Below, piece by piece: positions 22,546 to 32,323 of a stretch of DNA of 64,000 bases (its first letter is position 1; the number at the start of each line of letters is the position of its first letter). Source of the stretch: Isoetes taiwanensis (taxonomy: Eukaryota; Streptophyta; Lycopodiopsida; Isoetales; Isoetaceae); NCBI GenBank assembly GCA_021234155.1, contig JAJEKV010000003.1:15174386-15238385 (forward strand). Reading direction: 5' to 3'. The notes under the pieces are model-generated. The model did no database searches. It was not told where the DNA came from and worked only from the letters and a program-made list of their open reading frames with translations. The translations under genes were made by a program, and so were the position numbers.

Positions 22546-23421
22546 CTAAACCTCCCTTGGCTTCTCACCAATTGTAAGCTTAGAAATCTTGGCTGCAATA
22601 TCCTCTGTTTTATGCTCTGGAGCAGCAACTTCATGAATGTATCCGAGCTTATCTTCAGCCTTGAGAGCATACTTTTGTGCTTCTAACAATGTTGTAGGTT
22701 GTTTAGCCTTCACCTTATGAGCAATAGCTCGTTTCAGCCCCTTTACATACCATTGAATATCCATTTCATCATTCCTTGCAATCTTCCAATGAACCACGGC
22801 TTTGAGAACCGCAATGTACCTCTGATTATACTCTCTAATTGATTCATCTTCCTTTTGTGTGAAATTTGTCCACCTTTCCATAGTCTTATCCTTACCATGG
22901 ACTTCTTGATAATTAGCAATGAATGCTTCCTTTAATTCCTGATATGTCATGGTATCTGGCTGGGTTTGTGCCCATTCCTCCACTGAATCTTGCAAATAAC
23001 TATGAAACCAAAGCAAGTGATCATCAGCCGGTAACTTACATTGCTGACAATACCTCTCAAACTTCACAATATGCTTCAAAGGATCCCGATCCACCAGATC
23101 ATCAAACTTTGGAATCCCCATTGTCTGAAAACCCCATACCATAGGTGGTAATATAGCCATCTTTGCCTCCTCTTGGGTTTCTTGAAATTGGAAAAACGAA
23201 ATTGAATCTCCCTTCAATTTAAAAAACGAAATTGGATTACCTTCTAGATCGGTAAATGGAATCAAAACCTCCTGGATCTGAGAATTAGACCCCAGATCTG
23301 CTCCGAAATCTAAAAACGAAATTGAATCTTGATGCAATTTTGAGCCCAAAGATTGACTCACCGGTCCCCTCCTTGTTACGATAGAGCTTGGTGGGATATC
23401 CTTCTTACTTCTCTTGGGCAT
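22546..23421 (-). CDS. Gag protein of the compact element (291 aa)
   Basis: ATG at 23421 lies about 190 bp inside the 5' LTR. The N-terminal 80 residues are variable. The region from about residue 95 (MVWGFQTMGIPKFDDLVDRD) to 230 matches the retrotransposon gag core pattern, with FERYCQQCKL, LQDSVEEWAQ, YQELKEAFIANYQ and ESIREYNQRY. The frame ends in TAG at 22548-22546, just before the sequence encoding the zinc knuckles. That stop is probably a mutation because knuckle-coding sequence continues in frame beyond it. Gag forms the particle shell. Confidence 0.8.
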   Translation of the reverse strand: MPKRSKKDIPPSSIVTRRGPVSQSLGSKLHQDSISFLDFGADLGSNSQIQEVLIPFTDLEGNPISFFKLKGDSISFFQFQETQEEAKMAILPPMVWGFQTMGIPKFDDLVDRDPLKHIVKFERYCQQCKLPADDHLLWFHSYLQDSVEEWAQTQPDTMTYQELKEAFIANYQEVHGKDKTMERWTNFTQKEDESIREYNQRYIAVLKAVVHWKIARNDEMDIQWYVKGLKRAIAHKVKAKQPTTLLEAQKYALKAEDKLGYIHEVAAPEHKTEDIAAKISKLTIGEKPREV

Positions 23422-23611
23422 AAAACTATGCTCCCCTTGTCAAATTTTGTCCCGCAAATCAATTACGGCAAAATCCCCTTCACACAAGAAATTGCTCCTT
23501 TCTCAATGGTGTCGTTCTTTACCGACGATCACCAATACCAATGGTAACAACTCCTTTTTCAATGGAAATTCTTGCCGATCAATGGTCTGTCGAGCACCGT
23601 GGTCGCCAAAT

Positions 23612-23973
23612 TGTTAGAGCCGGAGCTCTAACCTTGCAAGAAGGATGAAAAACCCAACAATCCAAGCTCAATCTATCAGATCAAAGCAATGCACAACACA
23701 AAGATCCATCATCTCCATAGCTAGAACAAGCAAAATACTCTCTCTCAATACACCGTCTCTCTGTTCTTCTCTCTCTGCTCAGACAATATAGTGATGATCA
23801 TGCCTTCGCAATGCATATGTGCAAATATCCTGCACGCGTGCATGTGCGTATATCACTCCATATATGGTATACTATCTTCTATACCACCTCAATAGTGGTG
23901 AGTGTGGTGAGTAGTGACGAGTGTGGTGAGTGGTGAGTGGTGACGAGTGTGGTGAGTGGTGACCACTCCAACA
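23612..23973 (-). repeat. 5' LTR of the compact element
   Basis: 362-bp copy of 19194-19583, TGTTAGAGCC to CCAACA. Immediately inside, on the minus strand, ATTTGGCGACCACGGTG is the candidate primer-binding region, but I could not assign a tRNA. Confidence 0.85.
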
Positions 23974-24830
23974 CTATTCACATAAGAGGCATGAACAATG
24001 CAAAAGACAAAGAGCAAGTGCAAGTCAATGAGGATGTCAATGTTGTAAGACACAAAGAAATCGAGCAAAACATGGTTGTACCATCTCCCCCTTGTCAGAA
24101 ATATTTGAAAAGGGATAAAGAGAGTGAGGATTTTGAGTATTACTTAAGAACTCAAAAATTAGTGTTGACTTCCTAACTCTGCTAAAAATAGCTCCATCCT
24201 ACAGAAAGAAGGTTCTGAATCTGACCAAGGAGGATGAATTTGCTCTCACTAATCATATTGAGGAGCACGTCTTGACTCAGAAAGATTATGACCCAGGGGC
24301 CTTTACATGTGTTGCTAGAATGGGCAAGAAGGTTCTGACCAAGGTCCTATTAGATGGAGGATCACCTCTGAATGTGATGTCCCATCACATTATGAGATTG
24401 TGTGGCCTTGAAATAGACAAAAAGGCTCCCATGGTTTTAAAATCATTCTCAAACACCAAAATCAGCCCTATGGGAATAGTTAGCGATGTACCAATTGATG
24501 TGGAGGGAATAGTTGTTGCTGCTAACTTTGTGGCTGTTGCTTTTGAAGGAATAAATGAGAAGTCAGATATTTGATCTGCTTCTGGGAAGGAAATGGTTGT
24601 CAATAGTTGATGCCAGGCCTGTGTGGTCAAAGGGAGAATGCACTATTTCAAATGGTAAGAGAAGAGTAACACTCTACAATAAGGTAGGAGAGTTCGAGGC
24701 TTTGAATTTCATTGAAGAAGATATTCAGGTGTCAAATCCCTGTGAAGAGTTTGAGCTGAGTACAAATGATCAATTGCCAAACTTAGAATTTCCTATACAG
24801 GTAAATCTGCCAAAACAAGAAAACTTTGCT
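23974..24830 (+). pseudogene. Tat-like gypsy protease region
   Basis: Resumes the Tat-like gypsy after the compact element. The protease reads LLDGGSPLNVMSHHIM (about 24347-24394), where the catalytic Asp-Thr/Ser-Gly has become Asp-Gly-Gly, and later LLLGRKWLSIVDARP (about 24570-24617). A stop near 24174 and a frame change near 24572 break the gene. The layout resembles the protease of the compact element (NVMPYHIM there, NVMSHHIM here), suggesting related lineages. Confidence 0.75.
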
Positions 24831-25200
24831 TACTTATGGTTTGATGGTGGTGTCTCAAAAAGATTAAGTGTAGCCTCCTCTGCTGCTATTCTTAAAGATT
24901 CTTTGCAAAAGTATGCAGAATTTTTCCAAATATAACCTCAAACATGGCAGAATACAAGGCTCTGATAGCAGGTCTTCAAGAAGCCAAGAATTTGAACATT
25001 AATGAAATTGTTATTTTTGGAGACTCTCAGCTTGTGTGCAGACAGATATTGGGTGAATATCAAGCAAAAAATGAAGGTATAATCTTGCTAAGAGACCAAG
25101 CTGTGGGAGAGTTGACTAAATTCAGTTCTTGGAAGTTATGCCATGTGCCAAGGGAGCAAAATTGTGAAGCTGATGCATTGTGCAGAACTGTCCTACTCGA
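24831..25200 (+). pseudogene. RNase H domain placed between protease and RT
   Basis: A complete set of RNase H acidic residues can be read: Asp in LWFDGG (about 24836-24853), Glu in MAEYKAL (about 24944-24964), Asp in FGDSQLV (about 25016-25036) and Asp in NCEADAL (about 25160-25180). The pattern resembles the RVT_3/archaeal-like type known as an extra RNase H in Tat elements. One stop near 24933 separates the first motif from the rest. It would degrade the RNA strand of the RNA/DNA hybrid during reverse transcription. Confidence 0.75.
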
Positions 25201-25404
25201 GCATTTGGCTGAGGGAGCAATTCAAGAAGAAAACTTGGAGAGGGATGATTTGCAACAACTCTATCCTATCTTGGTAATCAATGCAAATGAGGAAAAACAG
25301 GTAAAAGAGGTAAAAGTGAATAAAAAGGGTCAAGATAGAGTTTTTTATGTTGGGGATTTGTTCAAAGAAGAGGATGAGTCCTTTGTCACCAAGTTTTTTG
25401 ATGA

Positions 25405-26103
25405 ATGGATGTATTTGCTTGGGACTACAATGAACTGGTTGGTGTTGATAAAGAGGTGTGTGAATTTGAAATAAAGATCAAGGAAGGCATGAAACCTGTT
25501 GTTCAAAAGCTTAGAAGAATAAATGCATCTTTGCTTGGCCTAATCAAGGAAGAATTATACAAAATGAAGGATGCTGGTGTGATCTCAAAAATTGTATATC
25601 CAGAATGGTTATCTTGCATTGTACCTATTGAAAAGAAAAACAAAACCATAAGAATTTGCATTGACTATACGGATTTGAATAAGGCTACTATCAAAGATTG
25701 TTACCCTTTGCCTTTCTTGGAGGAAGTGTTGCATGTTGTTGCAGGAAAAGAGATCTATTCTTTTTTAGATGGCTTCTCAAGTCTTAATCAAATAAGCATA
25801 AAAGAGGAAGATCAGCCAAAGACCTCATTCATTACACCACGGGGAACATTTGCAATGAGAAGAATGCCCTTTGGATTGATGAATGCATCAGCAACTTTCC
25901 AAAGAGCCATGGATACGATCTTTAAGGATATGCCTCCAACTGCATTTCCTGTCTTCTTGGATGATCTCTGCTTAGGTACTTATTTCAAGGACCACTTTGA
26001 TTATCTAACAAAGTTATTTGCCTTATGCAGGAAAGGAGGTGTCAGTCTAAATCCAAAAAAAGTGTGTCTTTTTATGCTCAAGAGGAGATTTACTGGGACA
26101 TGA
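25405..26103 (+). pseudogene. Tat-like gypsy reverse transcriptase
   Basis: Classic gypsy RT blocks: VQKLRRINASLLGLIKEE, SKIVYPEWLSCIVPI, KTIRICIDYTDLNKAT, DCYPLPFLEEVL, FITPRGTFAMRRMPFGLMNA, and the catalytic VFLDDL (Phe for the common Tyr). The frame runs 233 codons and ends near the normal RT thumb; RNase H-like sequence follows in other frames. An overlapping frame joins it to the upstream linker (25200-25474). It would copy element RNA into cDNA. Confidence 0.85.
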
Positions 26104-26640
26104 AGTGTCTACAATAGGTATTCAGGTAGCAAAGAATAAAAATTGAGGCTTTGACGAAGCTTGCTCCTCCTAAAACACTTAAACAGGTAAAAAGTTTCTT
26201 AGGGATGAATAGTTTTTTGAGAATGTATGTTCCTCATTTCTCACACACCATAAGTCCAATTTCTAACCTCAGGTTGGAAAATTCTCTAAGAATGAGAGCA
26301 AGCACATTTTGATTGATTGGAATGAAATATGCCAAGAATCCTTTGATAAAATTATCAATGCTATCTGCCATTCTATCCTGTTGAAACCTCCCGACTTAGA
26401 AAAGCCTTTTAAAGCCTACATTAGTGTCATTAAAAAGGCAATTGGTGTGGCATTACTTCAAGAAGATCATGTTATTTCTTTTGCCAGCAAGATGTGGTCT
26501 GACACTGAGCTAAGGTACCCCAGACTCAAGAAGAGTGCAGCTGCATTAATGTTTCTAATAGATATACAAGGTCATCTTTTGCAAAACAACCATACTCAAG
26601 TCTACATGAGGCAAAACCTGCAAAAAACAGCCTAAGGCCA
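26104..26640 (+). pseudogene. Second RNase H-like (connection) domain of the Tat-like gypsy
   Basis: KSFLGMNSFLRMYVPHFSH (about 26190-26247) is the usual start after RT. The domain continues KPFKAYISVIKKAIGVALLQ, SFASKMW and RYPRLKKSAAALMFLI. The first catalytic Asp of gypsy RNase H (normally in 'L..DAS..A.GAVL.Q') is replaced (YISVIKK), suggesting this copy of the fold is structural. Frame changes near 26100 and 26280 and a stop near 26633 are present. Confidence 0.7.
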
Positions 26641-27118
26641 AGTTATGTAGATGGGCTTGTAAAATTCAAGCTTACAATATTACTGTCAAGGTGGTGAACT
26701 TAATTGAAAATCCTAGTCCTTATTTACCTTATGCTTTGTTTGAACATGAAGATCAAGAAGGATTAAATGATACTGATTGCGTTACTAACTTGGTTGTTTT
26801 TCATGAAAAAGACTTGGGCTGGCAATTTGATATCAGGAATTATTTGGAGAATAATGAGTTGCCAAAAGACCTGAGTAGCAGTCAGGAAAGAAGATTCAAA
26901 GAGAAATGCAAAAAATTTAGATTGATTGGAGAAGTATTGTGCAAAGTTAACAAGGAAGGAGTGTTGCTGAGATGTGTGGATCCTGAAGAGGCCAAAATGA
27001 TCATTGAGGCTTGTCATGAAGGCATTTGTGGTGGACACTTTGCTGCTGATACAATTGCAAAGACAATTTTAAGGTCTGGATATTTTTTGCCTACCCTTTT
27101 TAAAGATTGCTATAATGC
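26641..27118 (+). pseudogene. Tat-like gypsy integrase, N-terminal zinc-binding part
   Basis: Contains LCKVNKEGVLLRCVDPEEAK, then EACHEGICGGHFAADTIAKT, with the two His residues of the H-H-C-C finger, and RSGYFLPTLFKDC. The Cys pair lies across an insertion and resumes at 33967 as CHKC. The upstream part has DWNEIC-like and DVSPTHLLIEN-like linker character. The break at 27118/33967 falls inside the zinc finger. Confidence 0.75.
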
Positions 27119-27287
27119 TATATTCTCGAATAACGGCTCGCATGAAAACAGACAAAAGCTCCCGATAGCTAGGCTTTTCATTCATCTCAGCAGTTTTTCT
27201 ACAATGGTATAGAATGAGTAGCTGCACATCACAGGCTACCCAAAAAATGAAAAACATAGGGAATATCCAATTATAACACCTAGACCC

Positions 27288-27968
27288 TGAAGAAATCAAA
27301 CAACAAGCACGTTAAATTTAAACATCTTCTATAGTCTATTCAAAGATAAAATTGCATAGACCATAAGCAATACTTCATCATAGCAATGTCATAAATTTCC
27401 TTAACCTTCATCACTTCATCAAGTTCACAAGTCTTCAAGACTCAAATCATTCTCAATTTCATATGTTAAGGTCATTAAACCAATAAACCAAATGATCATA
27501 TAATAATATCTTCAAACCTTCGAACTGCTACAGTGTTTTTACTGTAGCCAAGGGATTGATCAATTTTGACTACCTTCAAATCTTCAATTTGAATGATCGG
27601 ATCTTCACCCCCTTAGCTCCTGCCTGCAATGCAAAAAACCGTCTAACTATCTATACTCCTTTTTCATTGTTATAGCACAGATCCGGCCGCTATGGCGGAC
27701 CGATCGTGCCCCTTTGCATAAGCTTCCATTCCCGGCCAATTTCAAAAAGGCTTTCCCCCTTTAAACGTTTTCGTGGCAATCTCCACTTAGGCTATTATCA
27801 ATAATTTAACATCTCGTAACCATTGAACTTGACCTTATGAGAATTCCATCATACCTTAGGTAACCTTACATTTAACCTTGTAAATGAGTTCGTTGCTCCA
27901 TGATTCTTTCAGATATGGTACCTGCATCTTCAAGATAATCCCATGATTATAACATGACCATTTCAACA
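27288..27968 (-). repeat. Copia-B 3' LTR
   Basis: 681 bp; on the minus strand begins TGTTGAAATGG and ends GATTTCTTCA. Nearly identical to 32324-33004. A short inverted repeat (CTACAGTGTTTTTACTGTAG) lies near 27529-27548. Confidence 0.95.
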
Positions 27969-28487
27969 TTCCCCCTTCATGTTATAATCTAAGCATTGTA
28001 TCAAACTCTTCAACTCAGTAAACCTTCTTTCTGGCAGGGGTTTTGTGAGCAGGTCTGCTAACTGGTTTTTTGTATTGACATAGATCAATTTAACTATGTC
28101 CTTCCCAACAATTTCCCTGATAAAATGCAGTTCTAATTCTATGTGTTTTGACCTTTCATGGAATACTGGATCCTTTGTCATGGCAATGCAGCTGGTGCTA
28201 TCACAGAATAATTCAGTTGCTTGATTTTGATTGTAACCAAGTTCAACCAGCAACCTTCTTTCCGAGATCACTTCTTTTGTTGCCAACACAGCAGATGCAT
28301 ACTCAGCCTCTGCACTAGATATGGCTGTTGCATGTTGTTTTTTGCATTTCCAACTAATAGGTGCTCCTCCTAAGAATGTTAAGTATCCAGATGTAGATTT
28401 CCTAGTATCAAGGTCCCCTCCCCAATCTGCATCACAATAAGCTAACAACTGCATATCTTCAGTGCTATAGCAAATGCCATGATTCAT
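27963..28487 (-). CDS. Copia-B RNase H (C-terminal part of pol)
   Basis: 175 codons with the copia RNase H signatures: first Asp in AYCDADWGGD, Glu in SSAEAEYASA, Asp in ELFCDSTSCI, and the C-terminal NQLADLLTKPLPERRF. The stop lies at the polypurine tract/LTR boundary. It is cut from the RT frame upstream by a single in-frame TAG near 28511 (usual HWIAAKR; TGG to TAG). Otherwise complete. It removes RNA from the replication hybrid. Confidence 0.9.
   Translation of the reverse strand: MNHGICYSTEDMQLLAYCDADWGGDLDTRKSTSGYLTFLGGAPISWKCKKQHATAISSAEAEYASAVLATKEVISERRLLVELGYNQNQATELFCDSTSCIAMTKDPVFHERSKHIELELHFIREIVGKDIVKLIYVNTKNQLADLLTKPLPERRFTELKSLIQCLDYNMKGEC
27969..27978 (-). other. Copia-B polypurine tract
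   Basis: On the minus strand gaagggggaa directly precedes the TGTTG start of the 3' LTR. Confidence 0.9.
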
Positions 28488-28526
28488 TGTACCTTTTAAA
28501 TATCGTAAAACCCGCTTTGCTGCTAT

Positions 28527-29327
28527 CTAGTGCTCCTTCCCTGGATCATTGTTATACCTACTCAGCATGTTGACCACATAAGCAATATCTGGTCTAGTAC
28601 AATTAGCCACATATGCTAAACATCCAATTAGTGACATGTATGGTATGTCACTCATTTCTTCTCTCTCTGTTTCTGTTTTGGGACACATCCTGGCAGAAAT
28701 TTTGCAGCCTGGTACTATAGGTGTCTTGCAGGTATTGCATTCTGTCATCTTAAATTTATTGAGCATGCCTTCAATCTGCCCTTTCTGAGTTAAGGTCAAT
28801 GTCTTGTTTGCTCTGTTTCTATGCACCTCTATTCCCAAGAATTTTTTTAATTCTCCCAGATCTGACATCTTGAATTTATTTTTCAAAATAGCCTTGCAAT
28901 GCTCCAAGATATCTGTGCCATTTGCCACCATTATATTGTCATCAACATAGAGTGCAATTATGCACCATTTAGCTCCTTTCTGAAATTTGTAGAGGTTACC
29001 ATCATTTTGCAATTTTATAAAACCTTGCTCTCTGAGAAAAGTGTCTATACACTTGTACCACTCTCTTGGAGACTGTTTGAGCCCGTAAACTGCTTTGTTC
29101 AATTTCCAGACCTTCCCTGCATCTGCTTCAAAACCTGGAGGCAGTTTCATGTAAATTTCTTCTTCTAGTTTAGCATTTAAAAATGCTGTTGTCACGTCCA
29201 TATGATGAATTTCCAAGTCAGATGCATTTGCAATTGACAATAGCATTCTTATACTGTTCATCTTAACCAGTGGAGAGAATGTTTCTTCATAATCCTGTCC
29301 ATATTTTTGAGTAAATCCTTGAGCCAC
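28527..29327 (-). CDS. Copia-B reverse transcriptase
   Basis: Continuous 266-codon frame starting within the conserved ARLVAQGFTQKYG block. It contains YEETFSPLVKMNSIRMLLSI, HHMDVTTAFLNAKLEEEIYM, KLNKAVYGLKQSPREWY and the catalytic ALYVDDNI, followed by PYMSLIGCLAYVANCTRPDI. It is separated from the upstream gag-integrase frame by a one-base deletion near 29347 and from RNase H by a TAG. RT catalytic residues are intact. Confidence 0.92.
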   Translation of the reverse strand: MAQGFTQKYGQDYEETFSPLVKMNSIRMLLSIANASDLEIHHMDVTTAFLNAKLEEEIYMKLPPGFEADAGKVWKLNKAVYGLKQSPREWYKCIDTFLREQGFIKLQNDGNLYKFQKGAKWCIIALYVDDNIMVANGTDILEHCKAILKNKFKMSDLGELKKFLGIEVHRNRANKTLTLTQKGQIEGMLNKFKMTECNTCKTPIVPGCKISARMCPKTETEREEMSDIPYMSLIGCLAYVANCTRPDIAYVVNMLSRYNNDPGKEH

Positions 29328-32287
29328 TAACCTGGCCTTAAATTTGGGGTTACTCCATCAGCTTGAGTCTTAATTTTGAACAACCATTTGTTCCCCACAA
29401 TATTTTTATCATTTGGTCTGTCTACCACTTCATAGGTATTTGTCCTGTTAAATGATTGCATTTCTTCTTGCATTGCTTTTACCCAGCTTTTACTATCAGG
29501 CGAGGATATTGCTTCATCATAGGTCTTTGGTACTGAATCATCTAAATGCATTAAAATTTCAAACAGTCCAAGTACCTCACCTTCTTGTTCCTTGAGTCTT
29601 TGGCTTTTGCCCAGGTGATCCCTTCCAAATGCTTCCAAGTTTTCTTTAGCTTCTCCTCTGAGTATCTCGGCTTCAGTTCTTTTCCTTCTCCTTATAACCT
29701 TGGGTTGACTTTCATCTTGCTGATCAGCTAGATCCCCTGGCTGCACATTTTCAAAATCCACATGGTTAGCATTAGTTGGCATCTTTTCTGGTTCAATATC
29801 TTCATCTTCATCACTGTCTGCTATAGTTGCAGGTTCAGCTTGCTCCTTTTGCAGATTTGTTACTTCAGTTGCTTGACATTTAGTCATCTGACCCTGATTA
29901 TTAATCTTAGGTAACACCTTATAATACTGCTCCTCATCAAACAGTACATCTCGGCTAATTATGATTTTCCTTTTGCTTGAATCATACAGCCTATAGGCCT
30001 TAGATTCTTGATCATAGCCAACCATGTAAGTTATATATGCTTTGTCATCAAGTTTCTTTCTCAGTTCATCAGGCACATGCACAAATGCCAAACACCCATA
30101 GGCTTTAAGCCTTTCATAATCTGGTACTTTGCCCGACCATAATGTTATAGGAATTTCACCTTTAATACTTATAGAAGGTACCATGTTTTGAACGTACACT
30201 GCTGTCTTAACTGCCTCTTCCCAGAGGAAATTTGGCAGCCCTGAGTATTTGAGCATGCTTCTTACTGCATTGAGAATTGTCCTATTTTTCCTTTCAGCAA
30301 TTCCATTTTGCTGAGGTGAAAATCTACATGTCAGCTGCCTTCTGATACCTTGCTCATTGCAATAACTCTTGAATTCATTTGACATGAACTCACCTCCCCT
30401 GTCTAATCTCAAGCATTTGATTTTTCTCCCTGTTTCAACCTGCACCTCATTTGCAAAAATTTTGAATGCCTCCAATGCTGAATCCTTTGTCCTTAAGCAG
30501 TACATCCTGGTCATCCTACTATAATCATCAATAAATGTCATGAAGTACCTCTTCCCTGAAAGACTGGTCACATTCAATGGCCCACACAAATCTGTGCGTA
30601 TCAAATCTAATTTATTCTTTGCCCTCTTTACTGATTTTTTGAAGGGCAGTTTGGTATGTTTTCCCAAAATACAGCCAATGCATTTGAACTTCTCATCATT
30701 TGCACCAGAACCTTTAATTAACCCTTTCTTCAACATGAGTTGCACAGTTCTGGAATTTACATGACACATCCTCTCATGCCATGTTTTTAAGTTGGTACAA
30801 GTTACAAGATTTATACTTGAAGCATATTGATTCAGATTTAATCCAAACAGGTTGCCAACCCTTTTACCAACAAACTTTAATATATTATTGAAGAACACTT
30901 TACATTGCAATCTCTCAAAGAGAACTTTATACCCGAGATCCACTAGCTGACATACTGAAATCAGATTTCTAACTAGGCCTGGTACACAAAGAACATTTTC
31001 TAGTTTGACAGCCTTCCCTTCAAGATCATAAAGTTCGAGCATTCCTGTGTCCTTGATTTCTTGCAAATCCCCATTCCCTAGTTGCACGTGCCCTCTTGCC
31101 ACCTTTTTGCAATCCTTAAGCAATTTTGAGGAAGATGTCACTGTCCTCTCAGCTCCTGAATCTATAATTATCATATCATGATCATTTGCATCATGCATTA
31201 AATGACATAATTTAGCATGGCTTACCTCAACATCTTCATTCTGCTCGTCCTCCTCACTTCGAGCTTCTTGAGTTAAATTCAAAGCTGGATTGTCTTTTGA
31301 ACTCCCCTTTCCCCTCTGAGCAAATGTTCCCTTGCCTCCCATGCCTCTGTTTTTCCCTTTTGCATTCTGCCCCCTTGGGCTGGGACAGCTTGAAGCAAAG
31401 TGCCCCTTGCCATCACAGTTATAGCATATAATCTCTTTTCCTGTCTTTGGACAATCTGCCTTCAAATGCCCATAGGCATTACAATTGTAACATGGTCCAA
31501 CCTTATCCCTGCTAGTCTTATTAAATACTTTTTTCTCTTTGTGTTTCCCTGCATAAAGGACTTCAGTGGTTGGATCATCCTCCTCTTGGCCCATCTGCCT
31601 CTGCTCGAACTCCGTTCTTATCATTTGTATGGCATGTTCTTTTGTTCTGGCTATATTTCTTAAGAGAGTTGCCAAATAAGCATTGTGAGAGACTGCTCTA
31701 GAAATAGCTAGCAGCTGATACTGCTCATTCAATATGACTCCAGCCCCCTCCAGGTCAGCTACAATGGAGTCAAATTTTTCTAAGAATTCAGTTATGTTGT
31801 CCTTGTCATGTAATTTTAACTTTCTCAACTGCTTCTCTAAAACATCTATCTGTGAAGATGTTTTAGCTTCATAGTTCTTAACCATGTAAGACCACATTTC
31901 CCTGGGGCTTAGCCCTCTGAGCTTAAGCTTAATAATAGGTCCCACTTTACAGCAGATGATGGCTTGAGCCTCCTTAATTTTAATCACTTCACTTGGCTGT
32001 ACCTTTGAGGTGACAGTTGGTTCTGCACTACCCTTCGCCACACTTGTTTCAGCACCTCCACCAGCAGTGGAATCCCCAGCACTAGAGCTTGAAGTAGCTC
32101 CCCCTGTGCTTGCTGACCCTGTACTAACATTGATGTCAGACTGCCTGCTAGCATTTGGATCAACCAAATACCACAGATTCTCAAACTCCAGGACTTTCTG
32201 GATACTTTGTTTCCAGACTTGGAAACCACTTTCCCCCTTGAACACTTCAATGGCATTGAGCAAATTTGCTCCAAAACGGCTAGACAT
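29327..32287 (-). CDS. Copia-B gag-protease-integrase polyprotein
   Basis: I take the start as the ATG at 32287 (MSSRFGANLLN), because the frame upstream runs through the PBS into the LTR. Order: gag core (AIEVFKGESGFQVWKQSIQK, WSYMVKNYEA), two CCHC knuckles (CYNCNAYGHLKADC about 31495-31450, CYNCDGKGHFASSC about 31430-31390), protease active site IIDSGAERTV (about 31175), integrase finger (WHERMCHVNSRT ... CIGCILGKH), core Asps in DLCGPL and FIDDYSR, catalytic Glu region GIAERKNRTI, and the start of RT to about 29350. A one-base deletion near 29347 ends the frame early with TAG. About 986 codons; otherwise complete. Confidence 0.92.
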   Translation of the reverse strand: MSSRFGANLLNAIEVFKGESGFQVWKQSIQKVLEFENLWYLVDPNASRQSDINVSTGSASTGGATSSSSAGDSTAGGGAETSVAKGSAEPTVTSKVQPSEVIKIKEAQAIICCKVGPIIKLKLRGLSPREMWSYMVKNYEAKTSSQIDVLEKQLRKLKLHDKDNITEFLEKFDSIVADLEGAGVILNEQYQLLAISRAVSHNAYLATLLRNIARTKEHAIQMIRTEFEQRQMGQEEDDPTTEVLYAGKHKEKKVFNKTSRDKVGPCYNCNAYGHLKADCPKTGKEIICYNCDGKGHFASSCPSPRGQNAKGKNRGMGGKGTFAQRGKGSSKDNPALNLTQEARSEEDEQNEDVEVSHAKLCHLMHDANDHDMIIIDSGAERTVTSSSKLLKDCKKVARGHVQLGNGDLQEIKDTGMLELYDLEGKAVKLENVLCVPGLVRNLISVCQLVDLGYKVLFERLQCKVFFNNILKFVGKRVGNLFGLNLNQYASSINLVTCTNLKTWHERMCHVNSRTVQLMLKKGLIKGSGANDEKFKCIGCILGKHTKLPFKKSVKRAKNKLDLIRTDLCGPLNVTSLSGKRYFMTFIDDYSRMTRMYCLRTKDSALEAFKIFANEVQVETGRKIKCLRLDRGGEFMSNEFKSYCNEQGIRRQLTCRFSPQQNGIAERKNRTILNAVRSMLKYSGLPNFLWEEAVKTAVYVQNMVPSISIKGEIPITLWSGKVPDYERLKAYGCLAFVHVPDELRKKLDDKAYITYMVGYDQESKAYRLYDSSKRKIIISRDVLFDEEQYYKVLPKINNQGQMTKCQATEVTNLQKEQAEPATIADSDEDEDIEPEKMPTNANHVDFENVQPGDLADQQDESQPKVIRRRKRTEAEILRGEAKENLEAFGRDHLGKSQRLKEQEGEVLGLFEILMHLDDSVPKTYDEAISSPDSKSWVKAMQEEMQSFNRTNTYEVVDRPNDKNIVGNKWLFKIKTQADGVTPNLRPG

Positions 32288-32310
32288 GATTGCTTTTCCT
32301 TGGATCTGTA

Positions 32311-32322
32311 GCTCTGATACCA
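32311..32322 (-). other. Copia-B primer-binding site (initiator Met tRNA)
   Basis: The minus strand reads TGGTATCAGAGC one base inside the 5' LTR, complementary to the 3' end of plant initiator tRNA-Met, the standard copia primer. Confidence 0.92.
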
Positions 32323-32323
32323 A

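Larger units (their letters stand above)
19194..23973 (-). mobile_element. Compact non-autonomous LTR retrotransposon (gag + protease, no RT)
   Basis: Terminal direct repeats 19194-19583 and 23612-23973 start TGTTAGAGCC and end CCAACA on the plus strand. Flanking 5-mers CTGTT (19189-19193) and CTATT (23974-23978) are a target duplication with one mismatch. Coding is on the minus strand: gag, zinc knuckles, aspartic protease, and a further frame with a hydrophobic C-terminus. About 4 kb of internal sequence contains no RT, RNase H or integrase. The element needs enzymes supplied in trans, plausibly by another gypsy. It interrupts the Tat-like gypsy gag-pol at 19193/23974. Confidence 0.85.
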
